The notes under the pieces: model-generated
Databases searched by the model: none
Seen by the model: only the letters and a program-made list of their open reading frames with translations
Told to the model about the DNA's origin: nothing
Assembly: GCF_014898815.1 (NCBI RefSeq)
Contig: NW_026515545.1
Coordinates: forward strand, 1,488,001-1,552,000
Origin: Panonychus citri
Taxonomy: Eukaryota > Arthropoda > Arachnida > Trombidiformes > Tetranychidae
Length of the DNA stretch: 64,000 nt
Reading direction: 5' to 3'
Position numbers and translations under genes: made by a program
Shown: in pieces, positions 35,501 through 47,300 of the stretch
Layout: every line of letters begins with the position of its first letter
Position numbering within the stretch: the stretch's first letter is position 1

Positions 35501-37202
35501 CCTTTGAATTACCTGAGAATCCAGGTTACAATGAGTGTCTATCACTGATTGAGAAAATACAGTCAACAATTAGTCTAATTGGTGGTGTCTTCAATTTAGC
35601 GGGAACATTGGCAAGTGGACTATTTGAAAATCAAACAATCGACAATTATAATCTTGTCTGTTCATCTAAAGTTGAATTAACTGAGCATCTTGATGTGATT
35701 ACCCGTTCATATTGTTCATCATTAGATTATTTTGTTTGCTTCTCATCAATTGGATCAACTGGTATTCTTGGTGAATCAAATTATTGTTATGCTAATTCAT
35801 ACATGGAAAGGATTTGTGAGGCTCGATGGTCATCTGGTCATCCTGCTTGTGCCATTCAATATGGAGCCATTGGTGATGTAGGTATGGCCACCGATAATTC
35901 ATTAACTGTAATTGCTGGATCAGTACCACAGCCAATATTTAGCTGTTTACAAAGTTTGGATAAATTTTTACAGCTTAATTATCCAGTCATGTATTCAGCG
36001 ATTAGCGCTGAGAAATCAGGTTCAGCTGATGGTTCCAAGGGTGGATTCATTCAGCATATTGAACATATTCTGGGCTTACAGAATTTGGATACTCTGGATG
36101 AGACAATTACTCTTGGTGATCTTGGTCTTGATTCACTTCAGTCAATTGAAGTTAAAGATTTGATTGATAAAACTTATGGAGTAACTTTACAGAACATTGC
36201 AATTGGTAAATTGTCCATTGGAAGTTTATTACGATTCAAGGAGGAACATGCAAATTCTGGTGGTTCTGAGGGAGGAAATTACACCGAAGAGGTTATAATC
36301 AATCTAACCGATAAAGGGAAAGCTCCAGTTTTCTTTTTCCCTCCGGCGTTATTTGATTTCCTTTCTATGAAAGCATTGGCTGAATCGTTACAACGAACTG
36401 TTATCGGTGTTGATCTACCAGATTCTGTTCGTCAAATTGGTAATTTACATAAAATCGCTGAATTTTATGCAAATAAAATATTGGAAAAATTTCCTGACGA
36501 GAGTAAATATTATTTCGTTGGTTATTCGTATGGTTGTTTAATTGCCTTCGAAGTGGCCAAAGTTTTACAGCAAATTGTTGGTCCAAGTAAGATGAATTGT
36601 CTGTGTTTTATTGATGCAACACCTTATGGACTTAAAAGACTGGGACAGATCACTACCAAGGCCGCTTTACTTGGACTTCCTGGTTCGGAGGTTTTTTGTA
36701 TTGCAATGGATCATCTTGGTGTTCATTTTGATGAGCCAACTCGACAACGTTTATTGGAAGCCGAAGATGATGATGAACGATACATAGAACTTGTCACCGA
36801 ACTAATGGCCTCCGCTGGGATGAACGGACCTGCAGAGGGATTACTTCATAATCCAGTGGCCAATATTGACAGAGGTTATTATCTAACCCACATGGATGAT
36901 CTTGGTAAATTCAATGGTGATGCTCTATTCATTAGAGTGCTAGTAAGACTAATCATGGAAAACCATCAACAGTTTGTGAAGGATTATCCAAGGTGAGAAA
37001 CAGTTTAAATGGCAACAATTTACACGACAATTAGCATTGATTTATATGAATAATTTTCTCTCTCTCTCTCTCTCAATACAATTAGATTATCACTGGAAAA
37101 ATCAAGGAAGTGCTTTACAATGCTTCTCATTTCGATGTGCTCAAAGTCTATGCCAAGGAAATTGCTCAAGAAATTGAAGAGATGATGCCTCCGGATATAT
37201 GA
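29513..37202 (+). CDS. type I fatty-acid-synthase-like multidomain protein with degenerate MAT, DH and ER
   Basis: Relative of animal fatty acid synthase. Exons as read: 29513-29691 (donor uncertain), 29933-30075, 30163 to about 31240, about 31240 to 34297 (frame changes inside, no good intron), 34393-34883 (possible 68-bp intron at 34629-34696), 34979-36992 and 37086-37202. Domain order: KS (Cys in VDTACAAS, His in EAHITGT and NIGHSEA), MAT, DH, a pseudo-methyltransferase region, ER, KR (GGLGGVGL; SSI..SNYCYAN), ACP (LGLDSLQS) and TE (GYSYG). MAT is short, and GHSxGE reads GIGIGK, so the nucleophile Ser is Gly. The DH catalytic His is Tyr (LADYLVDG). The ER nucleotide motif GSGGVG is NLTDGL. 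Condensation, ketoreduction, carrier and release functions look possible; malonyl loading, dehydration and enoyl reduction do not. It is either a specialised paralogue or a decaying one. Roughly 2,200 residues, slightly short for the family. Confidence 0.88.
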
Positions 37203-38504
37203 TAATTATTTGGAACAATTTTTTATTTCTTTAATTTGGAAAAAGATAAATTTAACTATTCTCAATTTATTCGAGTTTAATTTTCTTTCAATTATTCTCT
37301 CTCTATTTGATTTACTTTCAAGTTCAATTTGAATTGTGGTTAATCACATTGATGATACTTTTAAGTGTTGTTGATAATAAGTTTAAAGTTTATTCAATTT
37401 AAGGGATAATCAGATAGATAGACACAGAGAAAACATTGTTGGAATAGTAGTGAAATTTTCCCAAAAAGGAAGAGGAAACAAAATGAGAATTATGGTTTAT
37501 AAGCTTCCGTGAGATGTCAACTGAGTAAAACATCAATTAAATTTGATTTGATTTATGATTGACTTGAAAAAATCCAATGGATTTCAAATATATCTACTTA
37601 ACATGTAATAATAATGATTTAATAGGTTGGGTATTGACGGTGGGGTGGGTGGACATTTTCATCTGCTCTTGTCTTTCCTCCTCATGGATATGAATTGTTG
37701 AGGTGATGATTGGATTTATGAGATGATGATACTGACCATTGGAGGATGATTTTGTGTAGAGACAATAAGAGGATGATTTTAGTAATGATGATGAAAGGAA
37801 AGTGTAACTTTTGCCTGTCATCACCAAAGAAAATTGTCACACTGAGAGTGGAAAATGGAAGAAATTTTTTTCAGACAAAATGCGAAATATTTTTCTTTTT
37901 CAAATATGAATTCTCTGAATTATTATTATTATCTAATAATATAAATAAACAATATCATCATAAATTTTATTCCATAGATAAACAATCAGAATTGATGAAG
38001 AAAATGAAAGTAACAAATTTTTTGTTCCAAACTTTCAGTGTCTAGCCAATTTTCATCTGTCATCTTTCATCATCATCATAAATATCATCCTCATCCCTCT
38101 TGATGATCTGACAGAGGAGAGGAAAGAGGATGGAGAAGAGGATGAGAATGCAAAGAGTGAGCTGGACTCACGGGGTAGATTTAAGGATCTTCATCTTTAC
38201 TTAATAGTAAACATAAGGACCAATAAATGTAAACCATAAATCAAATGAAGGCAATGATGGGGATGAGGATGAGGATGAGGATGAGGACTGATCATGATCG
38301 TAAATCAACTGGACTATCGTCCTTTCAATAGCAGGACCCATATACTTATAGTGGGTGGTATTGGTGAATGGGGTGGACAAGTTGATCTTTCATTCATTTT
38401 TGAGAGTATTTTTGTCTTTACTTTGGGTGATTTGAGAGTTAATCAACTGATTGTCAACACGACCAATGATTATATGAATTGTCGGTTGAATGGTTGTTTA
38501 CTAA
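37203..38504. other. convergent intergenic region, FAS-like / acid phosphatase
   Basis: 1.3 kb with no recognisable gene. A (GGATGA)n repeat lies at 38261-38286, and the small open frames are low-complexity. Confidence 0.55.
38261..38286. repeat. (GGATGA)n microsatellite
   Basis: Four hexamer units, between the FAS-like and phosphatase genes. Confidence 0.95.
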
Positions 38505-40580
38505 TTACCAATCTGATTGTTTCATAGTTTCACCACATTCTTTGTACCAATTTTTAGGAATCAAGGTTGAAATGTATTCCATGAACGTGGTGAACTCACA
38601 AACTGTTGATTGTTGACAAAAAGGTAATTTAAGTTTGATTAAATTCTCAGAGTAACTGTCTTTAAGATAATAGACTGATATTAATTGTTGATTTTCGTTC
38701 TGATTCGAGCGATACAATTCAAATATTACACTTGCTCCATAGTCTGGATTCTGTTTATCAAATGACTTTAAAGATGATAAAATTGCGGCGATCATTGAAT
38801 CGTGAGTCGAATAGAAGAAAACTTTTTTTCGATCTAAATTGCTCGCTGTCGACGAACGAGTTGATTTTGATCTTTGCGATAGTAAATTGGAAAATAATAA
38901 CCACTTTTTCGGTTTTAAAGACGAATAACTTTTCTTTCTATCGAAATCAGCTTCAGGGCTGAATCTACTTGAAAGGTCTTTGAAAAAGGGTCCTAATGAA
39001 TAGACGATTCATATGATTAGAACTTTTTTTTTATCCAGACAATAAGAAATGTCCGTAAATGTTATACCTGTTCGTATTCGTTGGACAGGTTTGGTTAGAT
39101 ATCGAAAGTGGTACTTTAAGTTGTGCATTTCCTTGAGATTTTCGAGGACCAAATCAGTGGCCCACAAAGGCAACGTTAAATTGTTTTCCTTTTCGCATTT
39201 CAATGTACCATAAATCATGAGAGCTTTTTCCATGGATTTTATTTTTTCTCCAGTAACAAACGATAACATTGGATACAATTTCTGAGAAAATATTGAATTA
39301 GTGAGGATTTAGGGTCACTAGGAATTATGAGTTCGAAAAATTTACCGAATATTTTTTCTCACAGTCCTGATATTCAACCGATTGTCGAATTGACTTAAAC
39401 TCTTTTTCGGCATTTGGACAATAAACTGAAGGATTAAGTAGCTTATCCCTTGGTCTCGGTACAGTATGAACGGCAATCGGAACCCAATTCAGATTCTCAG
39501 ACCAAACCCATGGACCGGTTGGTCGAAATGCTCCAGCAAGGACAAGATAAGCGCTTTCAAGACAACGATCAGCGTCTGAACTTTGAGCATAAAATTCACG
39601 AATATTGTCAGGCCAAAAGTCACCATAATATCTAGCGAAAAATTCACCAAGGATAAACATCCTTTCCTTTCCAACCTTACAAATAAAATTAAATGGTAAC
39701 AATTAAAATTAAAATTCTTCAAATCGTCTGATTGATTAACTCACTGAAGTTAATTGTCCCCAACCATCAGGCCAAAATGTTGGATCGCGATAGGTATCAG
39801 TTGGAAATGAACGAACTGGAGTTCGATCGCCGTGTCGATGAGCCTTAAATTCACATTCGAGAAAAGGAAAAAAAAAGTTTAGAAACAAAAACTTGACCAT
39901 TAACCAGATCGCCCAAGGGCAAAACTTACAATCGCCACTGACCAAAGCCTGTAACCGGCAGGAACATTATCTTTATATGAGTTAATCAATTGACCAGCAT
40001 GTGAGAAAATTAATAAATGTATTAACAGTAAGGATGAGATCAAATTAATCTATTAAATTGATGAAATAAATCAAAGAAAAATTTATGATTAAAAAAAACA
40101 AATTAAATCAAGTTTGGATTTAACTTAATCACGATGATTAGGTAACAAATTATTCAAATTTTCACAATTAAAGCCATAATCAGTGGTGATACAAAGCTGA
40201 TGATGACCACAAGGATTAGTAGTAAAATCGTTACATGTTTTAACTCCTGTTGATTATAAAGAGAAAAAATTAGTTTAATTGTTAGTTAATTGTGAGATAA
40301 TCAACTTACTAGTTTCACAAAATTTACCAGCAAATCCTGGTTGACAAATACAATTAACAATAGTTACTTTCTTAATTAGCATACTACTGATAATCCAATC
40401 ATTATTTTCAACACAATCACCATAATTAAGACAAGGCTCATCAGAACAATGAATTTCTTGATTGGTCTCAACAATTAGCCCAAAAGTTGCAATAAGAATC
40501 AAATTAATTGTGATCATTTTAATAAAAATATTTACCTTAATCAATTGAACATTGAGAGATGATCTTTGTAAATTAACCAT
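38505..40580 (-). CDS. secreted/lysosomal histidine acid phosphatase
   Basis: Branch-2 histidine phosphatase (acid phosphatase, EC 3.1.3.2 family). Six exons on the minus strand: 40580-40536, 40049-39930, 39843-39745, 39675-39346, 39281-39068 and 38992-38505; the phases match throughout, giving 431 residues, the usual family size. Residues 1-33 form a signal peptide (MVNLQRSSLNVQLIK then INLISSLLLIHLLIFSHAG). The phosphate-binding motif RHGDRTP is at residues 58-64, followed by FWPDGWGQLTS, the second arginine in SSDADRCLESAYLVLAGAF, WVPIAVHTVP, and the catalytic STHDSMIAAIL (His333-Asp334). An insertion of about 35 basic, Ser-rich residues precedes that motif. Exon 1 was assigned because exon 2 has no Met in frame and only this exon supplies one in the right phase. 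An EGF-like gene lies inside intron 1. All catalytic residues are present, so it should be active. Confidence 0.88.
40125..40517 (-). CDS. small secreted EGF-like protein, nested in the phosphatase intron
   Basis: Two exons, 40517-40310 (donor GTAAGT) and 40246-40125, phase 1, giving 109 residues. Signal peptide MITINLILIATFGLIVET, then one complete six-cysteine EGF module (CSDEPCLNYGDC, a 20-residue loop, then CICQPGFAGKFCE), then a second, incomplete module (CNDFTTNPCGHHQLC and FNCEN) before the stop. The start was chosen at the Met that begins the hydrophobic signal. The frame is also open upstream through MVNLQRSSLNVQLIK, the phosphatase first exon, so a longer product from the same start is possible if that intron is retained. 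Function unknown; EGF modules usually mediate extracellular binding. The whole gene fits within phosphatase intron 1 on the same strand. Confidence 0.65.
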
Positions 40581-41315
40581 TGAACAATTGGATTGTAAAC
40601 AATTAAAGAAAAACAAATTTACCTTAACCAACTGATCGTCAATTAATTAATAGAAATCAAGGATTCGAAATACAATTAATCAAAATTAGTATAAAATCCT
40701 AAAAACAGTTAACAAGGAAAAAGAAAAGTGAATCAATTTAGTTAATTATCTTCGTTAATTGTGATTCGATCATTTGATTGTTTTCTTTGAACTTCCTCAA
40801 GATGGCGACTCGTTTTCATCATCAGTTCGAACTCAGAATTGGAAGAAAAGAATTTCCTATAATAGAATTGATGTATAGAACTTTGTTCTAACTGTTATTC
40901 GTGAACTTATTCTCGATCCAGTAACTTTACAATTGATCTCGACTTGGACATCGAAATTTACCAAAAAGTAAAACTTTTTCTTTCGAAACAAAAACCAACA
41001 TAAGTTTCGATATCGTAAATATTATCGACAATATTATCAATTGAACCATCACAATCATCAGTTAATTGTTGCTAATCAGTAAATTTTTTCTCTCTAAACA
41101 GACAATTTAAACAATGGATACAAATCTTCAATCACTATCATTGGAAACAATTAACTTACTGTGTTTTCATCATTGGGAACTGATAATCAACTGATTTTTA
41201 ATCATCTTTGTGTGTGTTTTGGTTTAAACGTTCAAATATAATACAATTAGTTAAATTGTTCACTTGTTATTGTTAATTTTAATTCAACATCTTAACTTAT
41301 TGAATCAAATTCATA
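40581..41315. promoter_or_regulatory. divergent promoter region, acid phosphatase / beat-like
   Basis: 735 bp between start codons. AAGATGGCG at 40799-40807 is a YY1-like core within an AT-rich stretch. Promoter role is inferred. Confidence 0.5.
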
Positions 41316-44300
41316 ATGATTCAATTAAAACAAATCACCAACCTAATTAATTCATCATCATTAATCATATTGTACATCATCATCATCTTAATTACTTTAG
41401 GTAAGTACAATTAAACATAATCTAATTATTAACTATTAATCCAACTGACATGGAATGATTTAATTGTACTCGATTGATTAACTCTTAATTGTTACTTTTG
41501 TTTTTCATTAATTGGCTCAATTGTCAATTGATTGATAAAGTAAATCAATTGTGAAAATATTGGGATCATTTAAATGATCAACAATTAATCCACTTACACC
41601 TGAGTTCCAACAATCAATAACTGGATTACCAGAAAAACTATTGCAACAATTTATCTGAATGATAATAAATTATATTCCAATTAATCCTGATTAAATGCTG
41701 AATCAATCATGTAACCAACTATTAACATGAACTCAATCACAATCAATAGCGTAACAATTAACTGGATAGTAAAAAATTTCAATACAATTAACTTGAACCA
41801 ATTGATTACTTGAAACAAAGCAATTAATTCAAAACGGTAATTCAACAGTTAATTGTTATATGTTAATGATAATTGAAAATTAATTATCCTCAAAGTTTGA
41901 TTAACAAGAAGCAAACAAAAAGTCAATACAATCATTTGTATTTGCTAACAAATCTTAAATTTGATTTAATCGATTGATTAATCAAAGATTAAGCCAATAA
42001 GGATAATACATAATCCATAATCTAATTCAGTTACCAAGTTAATCAGCTAATCATAGTTTCACTTGATCATTAAATTAATACAGATAATATTATATGTAAA
42101 TCAGATTATGATTGTTTCACAATTGAATATAAGATTATCCCTGTTGACAATTTGTCCTTAACTTATATATAAAAATTATCTGTATATTAAGATATTAGCT
42201 GATTATTACCAAATGGTTTTACCAACAATTTCAATTGCTAGTTGATTGTTAAGGTGAATTATTGATTTGTATCCACAGGAATAGACAATTGATAAAAGCT
42301 GAAAAAAAAGTTTCCATTTTGAGTAACAAAATCAATTGGATTTGAAATGAAAAAACATGAATTGAGAAACAAAAAGTTCCAAGGGTAATATTAACATGAT
42401 AATAGCGATGATAATGATGATATTGTTGAGGGAATGATGATAATCAGGTAAAAAGATGATGATGATGATGATCCAAAATGGATTTACCATTAAATTGTAT
42501 GTTAAATTGTTGGCAACAAAATTGAAAGTCTTTTCAAGTGGTTAACAAGTGGATTGGAGGGTATTTGTTATATACCAAAGAAAATGTTAAGAATTTGTAG
42601 TTAATTAGATTGATTATTATGGTTCTGTTCATGATGATGAGGATGAACAAGATGAAGATGAAGATGAAGATAAGGATAAGTAATAATAAGCTTGATGATT
42701 TATTAGTGATTAAAATGAATCCATAACTTTGCATCATCATGAATTGAAGGGAACACATTGAAAAGATGAACAGTTGATTAAGATTAAGTTTATGATTAAT
42801 TGTAAACAGAGATTTGTTTAGATAATCTAACTGTTAATGGAGATAATTTGTTGATCATTGTTAGAGTTTAAATGATTAACATTTTATTTCATTCATTTAT
42901 CATTATTTGATTAAAATCCAATATCTTAATCTGATGATATTTGATTCCTTTATCTGTGATTACATGGTAACAATATAATGTATTTATCATGTTTTCATCG
43001 TCATTGATTATGTAATATAATTTGTTAATAACACTGTCATTATCTTAATAATGATGATTATTGTCCGAGACAATTAGCTGATCATGTTGAGTAAATAGTT
43101 GAATCATAAATTGTGATCATTGTGGTGTTTATATTGTATTGAATCTCAGGTATCATTTGATTATCTTGGATGAAAATTCAAGACTATTAACTGATTGTCG
43201 ATGATTAACTAGTGTTGATTACTCAGTTCATTCATTGGGCTTAATTATTGAGACTTTACTTTTCGCTTGGATTATGTGTATTATATATCCTGGAATTGGA
43301 ATTTCATCATGAATGAATTTCAAGAAAATCAAGATAGAAAATCTCATCAGGGATGATAAAACCTCATGAATTCTAACCCATTCTCTTACATTCTGATAAT
43401 ACTCATGAAGTCATGATGATTCATTGATTCCTCACTGATTTTCCAAACTTGAATCAAACATATTCCTAAATCTAATTCTTCAGTGTTAATAAGAGATTTT
43501 CTTTTAATACAAAAGATTCATCGTTCCTTATATACCTCTTGCTCTCTCTCTCACTCATTTTCTCCTGTTAATCAGCATCTCCATCTTATCACCAGCATCA
43601 TCACCAACTTACCTTTTCCTTCACTTCCGGTTCAATTGTTTCGTTAACCATGTTGTTGTTATCATCGATTAATACCATGTAGCATATACGGGCCACTCTA
43701 TTGTCGACAGAGTTACTACAAGAATTGATGAGATGATGAAAACCGACAGCCAACCCAACAACAACAAACAGATAACATAATTAGAGTCACTCTGTTCACC
43801 ATGAGAATAACCTACTTACATGATGAAATCTGAATAATATCATCTCAACAACCCTTATAAATATTAGTTAACCTTTACTTTTATCATCTTCAAGTAACAT
43901 CTCAATTATCATTGAGAAAGTGAATCTGTTTATATGTGTTATTTAAGTGCATTAATTAAAAGCTAATCAATAAATTATAGCTGGTAAAACACAAAAAGAT
44001 AACAATTAAAATTAAGGTAACGACTGTACTTCGAGTATTGTAAATCTTTTGTTTAATTCAATCCTTTAATCATCATCAAGATAATTACAACTATTGATCA
44101 ACCTTTTCATGCTACAACAATTTAAATTTAGATTAACATTTGTCTTCCAACAATTTGGTTTGCCAATTCATCAATTAATCATTTGAATAGCATCATTAAA
44201 TAATAGCCTAAGGGTAATTTTTAGTACCAACATCGCTTTTGAAACAATCAAAGTAAATTACAGGGCATTTCACCAAATTTTCAGCAAGTTTTTCTTGAAT

Positions 44301-47300
44301 ACTTTATTGTTTTTGAGTATTCAGACTCCCAAAGTGACCCCGAACTCCACATCATGACCGGAATGACCTTGATATAAAATTATGCCAATTGAATATCGCC
44401 CAAACTTCCGAAACTCGAGTCTGGAGTCTGAATACATAAAAACAATAAAGCTATTGAAAAACTCGTTGGAAACTCGGGAAATGCCCTTTAGTTTAAAGAA
44501 TTGACCTTGAAGATTCTTGTTTTTCTATTTTGATTAAATAATCTTTTTTTATGCAATCAAATTATCATGATTAGTTGATTATTTTGATGTTATGGTAAAA
44601 ATTTGGCAACAATCAGCTTACTAATTGTAAATTGTTAATCAATAGTATTGATAATAAATAAATTCCCTTGGGATTTTGGTTTACATAATTTCAGGGTGAA
44701 AATTCAACTTGTAATCATTATCATCACTAATAGACACAATTGTGTCAGGTAATTTTAATTGTGTCTAAATTGTTACAATCAAAATACAATACACACACAC
44801 ACACACTTACATATAACAATAGTTTAATATTCAATATGTACTTGAATTTTTCCAATTGTTAATCAACAATTGATTTGCTAACTGTAAAAATGAAAAAATA
44901 ATTGTGACAAAAAAACACATCGTTGATTAGATTGAAACAATTTGTGATATTAAATCATGATGATTGATGTGACAAAATGAATGATGAATTAGTGTTAATC
45001 GTGAGTGGATTTTTTTTTGTCAAAATACAACAATTGAGTGTTAATCTTGTCTAAAATTCAGTCAGAACTTTTTTTCCTCTGAGTTTTCATCAGAATCAAA
45101 TATATACACGGAAGTGGAGAAACTTTTTTTCCCACCACAAAGTTTTATGAATGTGTGACTATGTGTGTGTGTAAATGGTGATGATTTGGTTTGTGATAGC
45201 AGTTAATTGTAATTGAGTGACTTGATTTATCCAACAATTGAATTGACAGTCATGCTAGAAAATGATTAAACATGATGGTCAGTGAATGGTTTGTGTGTGA
45301 GTGGTCAAGTCTTTGGGAATCTTTTTTTTTGTCTGTATATTGAATTCAACTCAAATCATTTTCATTATCAAAAAAAAAATCTGAAATAATCTCTGGTCAA
45401 CTTATCGGTTCTTCATCAACTGAACTTCATTGCCTGTCCAGTAAATTGACCAGAGTGAAGCAACATTGAAGTGGTCAACACAACAGGATCATCATCACCC
45501 TGATAATTTACATTTACATTGTCCATCTCTTGGTCATTTTATCAACAACTTTACCACTTGACTTGTACATTATTACAATTGTGTCTCTTTTTGTTATATC
45601 AACTCCCAGTAGATGATAATAATAACATTATGATAATATTTATCACTTAGATTAAGATGATATTTTTTTCATCTTCTTACATTTAAACCCCTCAGGCTAA
45701 ATGTTCATCGTGGTGTAAATATTTGTTTTAACACCTTTTCCAACCCTGATTCCTCATCATCATCAACAGAAACTGAACCTTATTCATGTTTACAATTGAT
45801 TAAATTGTTTGAAATGATCAATCTTATCAAGTAGCCATTTTTGTTTCACTAATCAAACAATACAAATAGTCAAACAATTAACATCATCATCACAATCTCA
45901 ATGATAATATTATCATCCTTGATTTCATCCTTCAGGGTTTGGACATTCATCATGAAAATTCATTCAGTTATCACTTGGAGTGAAAATCAGTTAATGAGTT
46001 ACTAATGATGAAAGAAATGGTTTTTTGATTACATTGAAATGATTAGTTGATTCAATTGTAAATTCACCAAATAAACAAGTAAAAAAATGAATGTTTCCTT
46101 TTTCATAAGAAATTTAATAATGTTGAAAATTAGTGTAAAACTAATTAAACAGTCAAACTTATATTCCTTTGAAAATATTATCATCATTAACCATCCTCAT
46201 CCTCATCTTCATCCTCATCATCACCTCATCTTCAACCTTTACCCATTCATTACGACCAAATATTTACACTGAATCTTTACCCTCTTCCTGTCTAACTAAC
46301 TACAATCAGAATTGTTAACATTATCATAATCAAGTCTTATTATTATGTGCATATGATGATTGTTTTTATCATCATCATCATCATCATCATAATCATTATT
46401 TAGATTCATATTATCAATAGGGAAAAAAATCCTAAATGTATTTTATGTGAATCTCTGGGTAAATATGATTCGATGAAGTAAATATGGTTTTCCAACAATG
46501 ATTCTGAGTTTATTATTATACTCGAGATGATGATGATGATGATCATCATCATCATGATTAGCTGATGAAGATGATGAGGATGATAATGTAATTTCCAGTG
46601 AATATGCTTCTTAATCATGGTTACTTTTTTTACGTAATTTATATGTTTATGTAATTTCAATCTGGTTTATGTTATGACATTTGAATATCATTTCATAAAA
46701 ACTTTTACCTTTCCAATGGTTTTTTTTCATTACATTTAAAACATTAACATTTAAAAATTTTCTCTTCCATTATCATCATCATCATCTTTATCTATCTAGA
46801 ATTTAATAGTTGTAACAAGAGAGAGAGAGAGAGAAACAAAATCTGTGAGTAAAAGTTTCTCATTCATCATCTTGATGATAATAATGAATAAAAAGTTTGG
46901 TGTGAGTTTCCCGGTTCACCTTTGTGATGAGCATTCATGATCATGTTGATCATTCAACCTTCTCGTGCTTCCATCAAGTTGATCATGTTTTTACATTTCT
47001 ACCACCTCTGTCTCTCCCTTATCATCCCTACCACTCCCATCATCATCATCATCATCATCTGCTCCTCATCCCAGCGAATGACCCTCATCAGTTTCAATTT
47101 TTACATTCCAAGTTGAACAAATTTTTTCTTCATCTTCTTCTGTTATCTTTTTTGTTATGTGGAGATTTTTTTCCTCCATCACTTCCCTGCGAGATTTGAC
47201 TTCCCACCGCCTCCACTAGTGTCACATACTTGTCTTATATTTACATTCTATGTACCTCCATCCACTTCCCACCTTGTGTATACATTTTCTCTACATGTTG

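Noticed and set aside
40049..40310. Fusion of the EGF exons to the phosphatase as one protein
   Set aside because: The EGF frame stops at 40125 and no donor before it leaves the phase required by the phosphatase exon at 40049.
46368..47059. Evenly spaced CAT/GAT arrays resembling a repeat array
   Set aside because: Simple microsatellites without unique spacers; not CRISPR, and the DNA is eukaryotic.
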